Notes: generated by a model not told the origin, from the sequence alone. 64,000 bases of DNA from Sphingobium sp. SCG-1 (GCF_002953135.1 NZ_CP026373.1:62001-126000); one strand, 5' to 3'; positions 7,849-16,721 are shown, counted from the first letter of the stretch. A program made the numbers and translations.

Positions 7849-10800
7849 TCAGGCGGTGATGCGCGCGATGACGACAGCGGCACTCGCGACGGGGACGAAC
7901 ATGCGCGTCCTGTGCTGGATGATGTCGGTGAAACAGCCGGCCGCCTTGAGTTCGGCAAGCCGCGTGTGCGGCCAATCGAGCAGTTCGAGGCGCTGCTGGC
8001 CGGCGACCAGGCTCCGCTTGAGCCGGTAAGCGCCAACGGATGATATATCGCCGGTCGTCATCACATGCTTTGCGGTGTCTTCGCCTGACACGGTGATGGC
8101 GGCGTTGATCCCGAAAGCGTCGGCGAGCTTCGACACCAGCGGTGCAGGAACGATCCGGCCGAGGAAAGACTGGCCATCATCGGTGTTCAGACGCCAGACC
8201 TGAACATGATCGTCGGGCAAGCGATCCCAGACCGGTAGGAGCAGGCCCGCGACCAGGTAGAGCGTACTGATGCGGGTCTTGTCCCGCATCTCCTCGACCT
8301 CGGCCTGCCACAATGCCGAGAATTCCTCCTCGCCGGTTTCTTCCCACATCGTTTCGAGCAGCAAATCCTGCCGCATTCGCTCGGAACGGGTCGGCCGAAC
8401 CAGCTCGTAGCGGCGAACGATCTCGCCATCGTCGTCGGTGAGCGAATAGGTGCTGCACCGGATCGCGGCCTTGCCGGACTTGCGATTGACGATCGGACGC
8501 GCGTCATCGCCCAGGATCCGCAGGGCGCGTTCGAGCGGGAGCGGCTTGTAGCGCTCCTCCGTTTCGAGGCGCAGAATTTCGGTTTCGGCGCCACTGGTCT
8601 GGTCGCGCCGAATGACCGTGCGATCAAGGATCGTGATCCGCTCGGCGTTGATGCTTTCGACGCCGAGATCGAGCGTGCCGGCTTCGCGCGCCGCCTCGAT
8701 CCGAGCCTCGATCAGGCCGAGATATTCATCGAAGATCGCATTCTGCAGCGCGATGCGCAGCGCGAGAATGCGATTGAGCCAGCGCTGGATCGGCGGCAGC
8801 TCCTCCTTCAGCCCGCCACCTTCGCCCTCGAGCTCAAGCCCGGTGAGGGTCTGGAACTCGCCAAGCGTGGTCGAGCGCAGCTTGCCGTCGGCCAGCAGGC
8901 GGAACCATGTTTCGAGGGATTCCTTGGCATAGTCGCTTTCGAGATTGTCCCGCGGGTCGAACAGGCCTTGCCCACCCGTCTGCCGCTGACCCCGGGTCAG
9001 GGCACCCAGGCTGTCGAGGCGGCGGGCGATCGTCGAGATAAAGCGCCGCTCGCCGCGGCAGTCGGTCGACACTGGACGGAACAGCGGCGCGCTTGCCTGA
9101 TGCGTGCGATGGGTGCGGCCGAGTCCCTGGATGGCCGCGTCGGCGCCCCAACCGGGCTCAAGCAAATAGTGGTTGCGGCGCGACTGGTTCTCGGCGGTGA
9201 GACTGGCGTGATAGCTGCGCCCGGTGCCGCCTGCATCCGAGAAGATCAGGATATTCTTCTCGTTCCGCATGAAAGCATCGGTCTCGGCAAGATTTGTTCG
9301 CGGCGAACGGCTCTCGATGCGCTGGCGACCGTGCTCGTCGATGACGATGCGCCGACTGCGTCCGGTAACCTCGGCAACCGCATCGGTGCCGAAATGCCCG
9401 ATGATATGATCAAGGGCGGACCCCACGATCGGCAGGGAGCAGAACCGCTCGACGAGATTGTCGCGCATCTCGAGCGCCTCCTGGCTGAGGATGGGACGGC
9501 CTTCCTCGTCGGACATCGGCTCGGAACGCGTCTTGCCGGTGTCATCGACGAAGGTCTGCATCTGTCGAACGGGAAAAGCGGCCGTCAGATAGGACATGAC
9601 GAACTCTTTGGGTGACAGCTCGATGTCCAGATTTGCCCGGTCCTCGGCATTCAGCGCGGCGAGTGCCCGGTTGAGCATCGCCTCGGACGTCGAAACGAGC
9701 TGGATCACGACGCTCTCGTTCCGGGCGAGATCGGCACGGATTGCCGGGATCAGCGAAGGCAGCTTCATGCCGATCAGGATCTGGCCGAAGAAACGCTGCT
9801 TGGTGGATTCGAAGATCGACAGCGCTGCGGCCTTCGCGCCGCTGTTGTAGGTGTCGTTGGAAAAGCTGTCCGTCACCCGGGTGGCATCGAGGGCAGTGCG
9901 CAAATTGGCGTGGATGATCGCCCACGCATCGGCGTAGGCGTCATAAACCTCGACCTGGTCGGGCGTGAGGCGATGTTCGAGGATGTCATATTCGACACCG
10001 GCGAAACTGAGCGCCCTGGCAACATAGAGGCCCTGCATCTTCATGTCGCGGGCGATCAATTCCATTGCCGCGATTCCGCCACGCCGCAAACTGTCGACGA
10101 AGGCGCGGCGATCGGCGAAGGCGGTGGTCGGACCCCACAGGCCAAGCCGGGTGGCATAAGCGAGATTGTTGACGTCCGACGCGCCGGTTGCGGAGACGTA
10201 GAGGACGCGGGCGCGGGGCAACAGGTTTTGCAGACGCACGCCTGCGATGCCTTGATCGGAGCCGTCCTTGGTGCCGAACCGGCCTTCGCCGCCGGCGACA
10301 CCCGCCATTTCGTGCGCCTCGTCGAACACCATCATGCCGTCGAAATCGTCACCGACCCAGTCCAGAATCTGCTGAAGGCGTGTGCCCTTTTCGCCCCGAT
10401 TGGAGCGGAGCGTCGCATAAGTGAGAAAAAGCACGCCCTCGGCCGCGCCGATCGGTGTGCCCAACTTCCACTGGTTGAGATGCTGAATGTCGAGCGCGAG
10501 ACCGCCGACGGCAGTCCAGTCGCGACGTGCGTCCTCCAGCAGCGTCTCGGTCTTGGAAATCCAGATGTGCCTGCGGCGCCCGCGTAGCCACTGATCGAGG
10601 ATGATGGCGGCAACCTGACGACCCTTGCCGGCACCCGTGCCATCGCCAAGAAAGAATCCGGTCCGGTAAGGTTGGCCATTCTCGTCGGGGGCGAGCGACA
10701 ATCCTTCCTCGGCCGCCTTGAACAGGCCAGAGATATCGCGCTCGAAGGCGTCACCGGCGTAGATCAGCGTTTCGAGCTGAGCATCGGACAGCACCCGGTC

Positions 10801-12066
10801 TTCCACGACGCGGGCCGGCAACTTGGGAAGGTAGGACGGCCGCGGTGCCGTAATCGACCCCATGGCGATCGATTCCACCAGAGCGGTCGGATGCGGGGTT
10901 GCGCAGGGGATGGCAATGCGGCTCGGCCGATATGGCAGGTAGACCCCCACCGCCTCACCGGTTGGCACGGGTTCGGCAAAAACGTCGTAGTCGATATCGC
11001 GCGCACCGAGCGGCGGGGCGGCCTTGGCGATCGGGGCCGAAAGCCGGGGCCTGCTCGAGATACCCCCGAGCAGGGATCCAACCACCCGGGTCGATGCGAG
11101 GCGCGCTGGGGAAAATCGCGGGAGTTCCGTAACGCTGGCGGCGGAAGCGATGATCGTCGCGAGCGCTTCGGCGAGTGAGCTGCACCGAACGATGGCGACG
11201 TCATCTTGGAAGCCTTTTTCAAGAACGATGAGCTTCACGATCTGGCTGGTGCCATGCTTGGCATAGGCATTCGCGGGCAATTCGACGTGTAGCGTGATTG
11301 CGCAGCCTTCGGTCGCCTTCGCCCAGGCGCGGCTCGATGTGTCCACGCGATCGGGAAGAATAGCGGCGCAGCGCCCGCCGGCATCAAGCCGCTGCAGGGC
11401 GGCGCGCAGATGGCGGAATGCGGCAAGCGGATCGGCATGCCGGCCGATGCTGCGGGAAAAGGGCGGGTTGATGAGCACGGCGGTCGGGCGGATCGACAGC
11501 GGCATCAGATCGTGGATGAGTTCGCCATCGTGGCGGCTGACCGGTGCGGTGGGGAATGCTGCCTCAAGCATGCCGGCGCGCGCCGGATCGATCTCGTTGA
11601 GGATAAGCTTGGCGCCCGCGCGCGCGGCGAAAACGGCAAGGAGTCCGGTGCCGGCGGAGGGCTCCAGGACGGTATCCGCAGCGGTGATGCGAGCGGCGAG
11701 CGCGGCAAGGTAGCCAATCGCGACCGGTGTCGAAAATTGCTGGAGCGTGATCTGTTCTTCGCTGCGCACAGTATGCGTCGGCAGGGATGCGGTGAGCGCA
11801 ATCAGAGCCGCAAGGCACTCGGCGGGCTCTTGCGACAGGTCGAGCCTGGCGAGGTGCAGGACCTGGGCCAGCTCCAGCACATCATAGGCGTCGCGGAGTG
11901 ACCAATGCCCATCGGCTGCGGTTGAACCATAAGCGGTTTCCATCGTCCGGAGCAGGCCAGGCCGGTCGATGCCCTCGCCCTTGCTCAGCACGGCAGAGAC
12001 TGCCTTCGCGGCGGTGATGGATGGTTCAGTGAAATCGAGTTCGAGAGCAGCGGCTGAGGTGCGCAT
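7849..12066 (-). CDS. Methyltransferase/Strawberry-notch-type helicase fusion, 1405 aa
   Basis: The N-terminal quarter is a class I SAM-dependent N6-adenine-type methyltransferase fold: motif I EPSAGTG at 135-141 and catalytic-type NPPF at 200-203. A Strawberry-notch superfamily-2 helicase follows: Walker A GDGTGAGKG at 474-482, DEAH at 582-585, and the C-terminal Sno region with FSDAGGTGRSYHASL and GLGRTHRTHQ. GGAGG lies 7 bases before ATG 12066. The family is common on alphaproteobacterial plasmids and phages. It may modify and remodel incoming DNA, but no member of this plasmid type is known to me to be fully characterised. Function is therefore inferred from domains only. Confidence 0.85.
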   Translation of the reverse strand: MRTSAAALELDFTEPSITAAKAVSAVLSKGEGIDRPGLLRTMETAYGSTAADGHWSLRDAYDVLELAQVLHLARLDLSQEPAECLAALIALTASLPTHTVRSEEQITLQQFSTPVAIGYLAALAARITAADTVLEPSAGTGLLAVFAARAGAKLILNEIDPARAGMLEAAFPTAPVSRHDGELIHDLMPLSIRPTAVLINPPFSRSIGRHADPLAAFRHLRAALQRLDAGGRCAAILPDRVDTSSRAWAKATEGCAITLHVELPANAYAKHGTSQIVKLIVLEKGFQDDVAIVRCSSLAEALATIIASAASVTELPRFSPARLASTRVVGSLLGGISSRPRLSAPIAKAAPPLGARDIDYDVFAEPVPTGEAVGVYLPYRPSRIAIPCATPHPTALVESIAMGSITAPRPSYLPKLPARVVEDRVLSDAQLETLIYAGDAFERDISGLFKAAEEGLSLAPDENGQPYRTGFFLGDGTGAGKGRQVAAIILDQWLRGRRRHIWISKTETLLEDARRDWTAVGGLALDIQHLNQWKLGTPIGAAEGVLFLTYATLRSNRGEKGTRLQQILDWVGDDFDGMMVFDEAHEMAGVAGGEGRFGTKDGSDQGIAGVRLQNLLPRARVLYVSATGASDVNNLAYATRLGLWGPTTAFADRRAFVDSLRRGGIAAMELIARDMKMQGLYVARALSFAGVEYDILEHRLTPDQVEVYDAYADAWAIIHANLRTALDATRVTDSFSNDTYNSGAKAAALSIFESTKQRFFGQILIGMKLPSLIPAIRADLARNESVVIQLVSTSEAMLNRALAALNAEDRANLDIELSPKEFVMSYLTAAFPVRQMQTFVDDTGKTRSEPMSDEEGRPILSQEALEMRDNLVERFCSLPIVGSALDHIIGHFGTDAVAEVTGRSRRIVIDEHGRQRIESRSPRTNLAETDAFMRNEKNILIFSDAGGTGRSYHASLTAENQSRRNHYLLEPGWGADAAIQGLGRTHRTHQASAPLFRPVSTDCRGERRFISTIARRLDSLGALTRGQRQTGGQGLFDPRDNLESDYAKESLETWFRLLADGKLRSTTLGEFQTLTGLELEGEGGGLKEELPPIQRWLNRILALRIALQNAIFDEYLGLIEARIEAAREAGTLDLGVESINAERITILDRTVIRRDQTSGAETEILRLETEERYKPLPLERALRILGDDARPIVNRKSGKAAIRCSTYSLTDDDGEIVRRYELVRPTRSERMRQDLLLETMWEETGEEEFSALWQAEVEEMRDKTRISTLYLVAGLLLPVWDRLPDDHVQVWRLNTDDGQSFLGRIVPAPLVSKLADAFGINAAITVSGEDTAKHVMTTGDISSVGAYRLKRSLVAGQQRLELLDWPHTRLAELKAAGCFTDIIQHRTRMFVPVASAAVVIARITA

Positions 12067-12106
12067 GGTAAGCCTCCATCGTATCGTCCGGTGCTCATCA
12101 CCGGAT

Positions 12107-12136
12107 CAACAAGCCGGAGGCCCCCTCTCCTCTCTT
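12107..12136 (-). repeat. Purine-rich leader repeat, copy C
   Basis: The minus strand reads GAGAGGAGAGGGGGCCTCCG then GCTTGTTG, immediately after the Toprim gene stop and about 40-70 bases before the helicase gene. It has the same architecture as copies A and B. Base 12136 is the last base of the Toprim gene stop codon. Confidence 0.65.
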
Positions 12137-13035
12137 CAGTCGGAGTGTGTTTGGATCACGGTGCGAGGAACGGCGTTGCGGGCAAGCCGATCGCGCAAGG
12201 CATCGTTCCAATCGTCATGCTCGGATGGGAGCCATTCCTCCACCGTTCGCCCGTTGGCGCTAAGGTGCTCCCCTGCCCTCTTCAGGCAGATCCTCGCCGC
12301 CGTGTTCCGCTGGCCGAAGACGATGACGCGCTTCACATGGGACGGTATGCCGACATGGGCGTAGCGCTCGGCACCAAGCACAGCCCAAACCGGCAATTGG
12401 AACCAGTCGATGGCGGACAGGGCATCTTCGATCCCTTCGGCGATGCCCAGAACGTCACCGGGCTCACCAAAGCGCACGCTGCCCGAGCCGAGTAGACCCA
12501 GCGCCAGCTTGGGTTTGCGGAAGGGCCGACGCAAAATGTCTGTGGGATCGAGGAATGTCCGGTGGACCGCGACCAGGCCCAGCTCATTTCTCACCGCCGC
12601 GATCATTGCCGGAAGGCTGCGCCGATCTTTCCCCTTCCCTATGATCGTCTGTGGATTGAAGCGAAGGTCTGGGTTCGGCGCATAAAGGCCACGAGCATGA
12701 AGATAGGCTTCCGCCGGTGTGCCGCCGATGGGGACGCTGTGCTGCCACAATGACTTGGCCAAGCCGCTTAGATCGCGCGCTGGCGCGCGTGGCTCGACAT
12801 GGACCGGCACCCGGTCATGCAAACCATGACGATCCAGCGCCTTGAGAATATCGGTCGAGGTGCATCCCGCGAAACATTTGAACAGGATCGCCTTGGTGCC
12901 GAGGCGGACCGAAAGACTAGGCGAGTGATCGTCATGGGCGGGGCAGCGGCACTCCCCGCGCGATCCAGACCAGCGTCCGCCCAAGCTCTCGACGATTTGC
13001 TTGGCACGAACCGCTGCGTCGATGGTGGCTGGCAT
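12136..13035 (-). CDS. CHC2 zinc-finger/Toprim protein (plasmid primase-like)
   Basis: 299 aa with AGGAG before ATG 13035. Residues about 28-65 hold a CHC2-type zinc ribbon (CRCPAHDDHSPSLSV, then FKCFAGC), the template-reading module of DnaG primases. The C-terminal half has a Toprim-like fold, with VLGIAEGIEDALSA (the acidic EGxxDA motif) and an RVIVFGQRN strand. The DnaB-helicase part of phage primase-helicases is absent. It probably makes primers or assists single-strand to double-strand conversion, next to ssb. It could also be an inactive primase relative. Confidence 0.8.
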   Translation of the reverse strand: MPATIDAAVRAKQIVESLGGRWSGSRGECRCPAHDDHSPSLSVRLGTKAILFKCFAGCTSTDILKALDRHGLHDRVPVHVEPRAPARDLSGLAKSLWQHSVPIGGTPAEAYLHARGLYAPNPDLRFNPQTIIGKGKDRRSLPAMIAAVRNELGLVAVHRTFLDPTDILRRPFRKPKLALGLLGSGSVRFGEPGDVLGIAEGIEDALSAIDWFQLPVWAVLGAERYAHVGIPSHVKRVIVFGQRNTAARICLKRAGEHLSANGRTVEEWLPSEHDDWNDALRDRLARNAVPRTVIQTHSD

Positions 13036-13073
13036 ACCCGAAACTCCTATCGAAAACCTAGGTTCGCTCCGCG

Positions 13074-13091
13074 CATGCCCCCTCCCCTCTC
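13074..13091 (-). repeat. Purine-rich leader repeat, partial copy E
   Basis: The minus strand reads GAGAGGGGAGGGGGCATG about 40-55 bases upstream of the Toprim gene. The polypurine core is identical to copy B, but the GCCTTCGGC hairpin part is missing. Confidence 0.45.
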
Positions 13092-13117
13092 ACCCGATCG
13101 GCGCTGCCTGTTCCGAC

Positions 13118-13438
13118 CTATGCCGCCTTTGCCGCGAGCACACCGAACTCTTCGACGATCCGGTCGGTCGTGTAGTGCGTGGTTCCGTCGCGCTCGTACG
13201 AGGTGTCACGGAGCCGTCCGGCAATCCGCACGAGATCGCCAACCTGGGCCTTCTCATCGATATATTTCCGCTGGCCGTCGCTGAAAATGACGACGCGGTT
13301 CCAGTAGCTGTCCTCAATCCACTGGTCGCCTTCTCCGCGGCGGCGATAGTTCGCGCACACCGAGATGTTCGTGACCTTCGGCTTGGCGTCGATCTCACCG
13401 ATCCTTCCGATGATCTCGAATTTGGCAAAATTGATCAT
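13118..13438 (-). CDS. ssb: Single-stranded DNA-binding protein
   Basis: 106 aa single OB-fold protein: FEIIGRIGEIDAK at the start, NRVVIFSDGQRKYIDEKAQVGDLVRIAGRLRDTSYE in the middle, and TDRIVEEFGVL at the end, the usual SSB order. It lacks the long glycine-rich linker and acidic C-terminal tip of chromosomal SSB, as many plasmid versions do. GAGGAGC lies before ATG 13438. It is the first gene of the minus-strand block and faces away from the replication origin. It would coat ssDNA during plasmid replication or transfer. Confidence 0.85.
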   Translation of the reverse strand: MINFAKFEIIGRIGEIDAKPKVTNISVCANYRRRGEGDQWIEDSYWNRVVIFSDGQRKYIDEKAQVGDLVRIAGRLRDTSYERDGTTHYTTDRIVEEFGVLAAKAA

Positions 13439-13667
13439 GCGAGCTCCTCACTGCGTCTGCCCAGCGGCGACGAGCGGTTATGCAGCTGCGGTCGGTTCGC
13501 TGAGGATCTCGTCGCACGGCGAATCTGCCAAGGATCGAGACCGGGGTGTTATCGTGGATCACCGGTCTGGCGGTATCCCCCCAGCTAGGGGGCACTGGTT
13601 ACCCTGTCCGACCGTAAAGCCTCAGCGAATCGCCTGCGTAACCCTCAAGAATCATTCTGAAACAACG

Positions 13668-13683
13668 CCGCTGCTTGCAGCGG
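13668..13683. repeat. Perfect hairpin CCGCTGC-TT-GCAGCGG
   Basis: Seven-base arms with a two-base loop, upstream of the AT-rich patch of the origin region. It might be a terminator for transcripts entering the origin or a structural element; no T-run follows. Confidence 0.5.
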
Positions 13684-13757
13684 AAGGATTCATGATTCTA
13701 AGTGATTCAGATTCTGGGCCGAAAAGGTCTGCAATTTCAATAATCTATCGCGTTTAA

Positions 13758-13858
13758 CCTGACCGCACGGGGGATATTGCCTGACCCGGCGGGGGCGGCA
13801 TCCTGACCGATCGGGGGGTGATAACTGACCTATTGGGGCTATCCTGACCGAGTGGGGG
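13758..13858 (+). repeat. Five direct iterons, consensus CCTGACC-N4-GGGGG
   Basis: Copies begin at 13758, 13780, 13802, 13824 and 13843, each 16 bases (for example CCTGACCGCACGGGGG). The first four are exactly 22 bases apart, two helical turns, so they face the same side of the helix. The fourth copy is degenerate (ACTGACC, GGGGC). They lie 260-360 bases upstream of the initiator gene and are the likely Rep-binding sites. Confidence 0.85.
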
Positions 13859-14005
13859 CGAGGGCATCTGGCGATCCGGGGCTGCGGAATGGCCTCATTC
13901 TGCCGGGTTTATCGAGCGTGAGCGAGCCGAAAACGGGCAGAATGCGAATCGCATCGCGACTCGGCGGAATCACAAGGTTTTTGCGCAAGTGCCACACGCT
14001 TCTAA

Positions 14006-14021
14006 CCTGACCGCATGGGGG
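14006..14021 (+). repeat. Sixth iteron, upstream of rep
   Basis: CCTGACCGCATGGGGG, differing at one base from the first iteron. It lies about 95 bases before the rep start codon, where it may serve as an autoregulatory operator. Confidence 0.75.
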
Positions 14022-14116
14022 CCACAAAAGTGTTTCAGCCTGCCCTGACTTGACGAGCGAGGACAGGTCAGGCAGCAATTGGGCGAATCTGCCCATATGC
14101 GTTCGGCCTATATGAC

Positions 14117-15283
14117 ATGGAACATGCGGAAAATCTAAGCGCCGATGCAGCGCAAGAGGCGCAAGCCGATTCGGCGCCTGGCCGTGCTATGCGCGTTGCA
14201 GCTGCCTTGCAGGCGAAAGGTGGCGAAGAATTCGCCAAGCCCGGCAGCATTGTTGAGATCAAGTTCGTCAAAGGCCAATCGCTCAGCCTGACGGCCTCCC
14301 GGTTGCTCGCGTTGATGATCCTGACCGCAGGCGGCGATGCTTGGCAGGACCGGCCACATCGCATGCGCAAGGCCGATATTCGCCGCGGCCATAAAGGTAA
14401 CGAACGTATCTCCGACATGCTGGAGGAACTTCACCGGACCCTGTTCGCGATCGACGACCGGTCCTGGCGCGGCAAGAAAGCGACGCTGCGCTTTTCCCTG
14501 ATCTCGTCGTCCCGCGAAGAGGCGGAAGATACAGACGGCGCCGATGCGGGGTGGATCGAATGGGAGTTTACGCCTGATGCGCGCAAGCTCATCCAGGAGT
14601 CTGAGAGCTATGCTGTCCTGAATCGACAGGCGGTGCTGGGCTTCCGATCAAGCTACGCGCTCAAGCTCTATGAGATTGGATCGCTGCGGCTCCATCGCCG
14701 GCAGTCGACCTGGAAGGGTGATATGGCGGCGCTGCGTGCAGCGCTTGGCATATCGCCTGAGGTGTATACGGATTTCGCGCAACTTCGTCGCAAGGTGCTC
14801 GAGAAGGCGAAGGCCGAGATCGATCAGCTGGCTCACTTCCGAGTCGAGTGGAAGGAGATGCGGCAGGGCCGGACGGTGACCGAGATCGAGTTCCGTTTCG
14901 AACCGAAGGATGCGCCAGCGCAGATCGCGACCGTCGATGAGATTGAGCGGCACTCGACGGGGCGCAAGGCGCGCCGGGAGGGGGCTGTGGAGACGATCGC
15001 CGAACCGGTGGAAGTGGGATCGATAGTGAAGGCCGCTATCAGCGCGCTTGTCACGCCGGAGAAGAGTTCGGAGATCGTCTTTCCGCAAGGAACGATCCGG
15101 TTCAACGCCGAAGGCTTGGCCGCGATTGCCCGGTCGCACGGAGGCGGGTGGGATATCGACCTCATTGCCGACGCTTACCGCCAGCAGATGGGCGACCGTC
15201 TGGCGAAGCTCAAGGGCGCGAAGCTGATCAGTTCGTGGACGGGTTTTTGCGAGAGTTTCGTTGCCCGAAGGGGGCGTCCATAA
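14117..15283 (+). CDS. repA: Plasmid replication initiator protein (Rep)
   Basis: 388 aa. The protein has the two winged-helix layout of iteron-binding initiators, with SYALKLYEIGSLRL and DFAQLRRKVLEKAKAEID in the second domain, the usual (Rep_3-type) signature pair. The C-terminal segment after about residue 290 is family-specific. It sits just downstream of the iterons and directly upstream of parA. ATG 14117 is used; there is no strong Shine-Dalgarno, which suits a low-level initiator. It would bind the iterons and open the AT-rich DNA, with copy number limited by iteron pairing. Confidence 0.85.
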   Translation: MEHAENLSADAAQEAQADSAPGRAMRVAAALQAKGGEEFAKPGSIVEIKFVKGQSLSLTASRLLALMILTAGGDAWQDRPHRMRKADIRRGHKGNERISDMLEELHRTLFAIDDRSWRGKKATLRFSLISSSREEAEDTDGADAGWIEWEFTPDARKLIQESESYAVLNRQAVLGFRSSYALKLYEIGSLRLHRRQSTWKGDMAALRAALGISPEVYTDFAQLRRKVLEKAKAEIDQLAHFRVEWKEMRQGRTVTEIEFRFEPKDAPAQIATVDEIERHSTGRKARREGAVETIAEPVEVGSIVKAAISALVTPEKSSEIVFPQGTIRFNAEGLAAIARSHGGGWDIDLIADAYRQQMGDRLAKLKGAKLISSWTGFCESFVARRGRP

Positions 15284-15284
15284 G

Positions 15285-15308
15285 CGAAATTGCACCGGTG
15301 CAATTTCG
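15285..15308. promoter_or_regulatory. Palindromic parS/operator candidate 1
   Basis: A perfect 24-base palindrome: CGAAATTGCACC followed directly by its reverse complement. It lies between rep and parA, and its central 18 bases recur between parA and parB. Two identical palindromes flanking parA are what ParB centromere sites or ParA/ParB operators look like. Confidence 0.7.
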
Positions 15309-15472
15309 TCGTGCCCCCACCGAGTCAGGATGGGCCGCTTAGTAGGCGATTGGCAGCCGGTTTCGTTGCAATTGCCGCCCATGCCGGAGGCAGACTTTCG
15401 AAATAGCGCTTCTGTTTGACGAAAAAGCACAAGTAGCGCTATAGTGCCCCGAGTTTCGCAAAGGGGCGCCTT

Positions 15473-16675
15473 GTGGTAGCATCACTAGACATCGACGACA
15501 CTCATGATCTTCTCTCGGTGGCGGCGCTTGCCCAGCGGACCTCATCGGTGCTGGAGCGCCTTCGCGATTCAGCGCGCAGCGCGCGGGCGGATGAACGCCG
15601 CGAGCCCACTTTTCCAATCGGAAAGGCCGCTGTTCTCGTCGGGCGGACGCCCGCTGCAATTCGCGACGCCGAAAAGGACGGACGTCTTCCGCCGCCGCCG
15701 CGAACCGAGAATAACCGCAGGGTTGGGTACACGCTTGCCCAGCTCAATGACATGCGAGGCCTGTTCGGCACCAGGCCCTGGCGAGCGGCCGACGATCCAT
15801 GCTGTGTCGTGGCCGTCCAGAACTTCAAGGGAGGCGTCGGCAAATCGACCCTGTCCGTCCACCTTGCCCAATATCTCGCAATCCAGGGCTACCGCGTTGC
15901 CCTGATCGACTGCGACAGCCAAGCCTCTGCGACGACATTGTTCGGCTATGTGCCGGATCTCGACCTGAGCGAGGAGGATACGCTCTACCCGTTTCTCCGG
16001 GAAGAGGAGAAGACCTCGCTCGATTATGCGCTGCGTAAAACGCATTTCGACGGTCTCGAACTGATCCCGGCAAATTTACGGCTGTTCCAGTCGGAATATG
16101 AGATCGCAGCCCGAATGGCGCGGGGGCAGGGGGGGCTTATCGATCGCCTCTCTGAGGGTATCGCCAGCATCTCTGATCGCTTCGATGTCATTGTCCTCGA
16201 TCCGCCCCCGGCCCTTGGCGCGATCTCATTGTCGGTTTTGCGCGCCGCGAACGCACTTGTCGTGCCGGTGCCTCCAACCGTCATGGACTTTTCCTCGACC
16301 GCAGCGTTTCTGGCGATGCTTGATGAGACCATCGAGACGCTGGCCGAACGTGGTTTTGCACCGACCCTGAGATTTCTGCGCTTTGTCGCTTCCAAAGTCG
16401 ATGAGAACAAATCGATGCAGAAGGAACTGCTCAATTTGATGCGGACGCTGTTTGGTCAGGCGATGGTGCGCACGCCGCTCAAAGACTCTGCTGAGATCGA
16501 CAATGCGACGGCCCGTTTGATGACGGTCTATGAGCTCGACGGTCCTGTGACGAGCAGTGCCGTCCGCAACCGCTGCCTCACCTATCTCGATGGGGTGAAT
16601 GCTGAACTCGAGTTGGATATTCGGGCTATGTGGCCCAGCCATTTGAGCCGTTTGCGCAAGGAAGGTCTGGCGTGA
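15473..16675 (+). CDS. parA: ParA-family partition ATPase with N-terminal HTH
   Basis: 400 aa from GTG 15473. Residues about 45-95 form a MerR/HTH-like DNA-binding segment (FPIGKAAVLVGRTPAAIRDAEKDG) typical of type Ia ParA, which autoregulates. The deviant Walker A motif FKGGVGKST is at about 118-126, Walker A' LIDCDSQAS follows, and Walker B is DVIVLDPPPALG. It would bind nucleoid DNA with ATP and move plasmid-ParB complexes. It lies between two copies of a perfect palindrome and upstream of parB. Confidence 0.92.
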   Translation: MVASLDIDDTHDLLSVAALAQRTSSVLERLRDSARSARADERREPTFPIGKAAVLVGRTPAAIRDAEKDGRLPPPPRTENNRRVGYTLAQLNDMRGLFGTRPWRAADDPCCVVAVQNFKGGVGKSTLSVHLAQYLAIQGYRVALIDCDSQASATTLFGYVPDLDLSEEDTLYPFLREEEKTSLDYALRKTHFDGLELIPANLRLFQSEYEIAARMARGQGGLIDRLSEGIASISDRFDVIVLDPPPALGAISLSVLRAANALVVPVPPTVMDFSSTAAFLAMLDETIETLAERGFAPTLRFLRFVASKVDENKSMQKELLNLMRTLFGQAMVRTPLKDSAEIDNATARLMTVYELDGPVTSSAVRNRCLTYLDGVNAELELDIRAMWPSHLSRLRKEGLA

Positions 16676-16683
16676 AACGACAA

Positions 16684-16701
16684 AATTGCACCGGTGCAAT
16701 T
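16684..16701. promoter_or_regulatory. Palindromic parS/operator candidate 2
   Basis: AATTGCACCGGTGCAATT, a perfect 18-base palindrome in the 46-base parA-parB gap. It is identical to the core of the site at 15285-15308. Confidence 0.7.
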
Positions 16702-16721
16702 CCGGGTGAAGGAACGGCTTC

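Larger units (their letters stand above)
13439..14116. other. Replication origin region (oriV candidate)
   Basis: A 678-base gene-free stretch between divergent ssb and rep. It starts with ordinary sequence, holds a perfect 7-bp-arm hairpin at 13668-13683, then a relatively AT-rich patch (about 13690-13757), then five direct iterons (13758-13858) and a sixth at 14006-14021, just before the initiator gene. No canonical DnaA box was seen by eye. The arrangement of AT-rich DNA plus iterons next to an initiator gene is that of an iteron-controlled theta origin. Confidence 0.75.
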
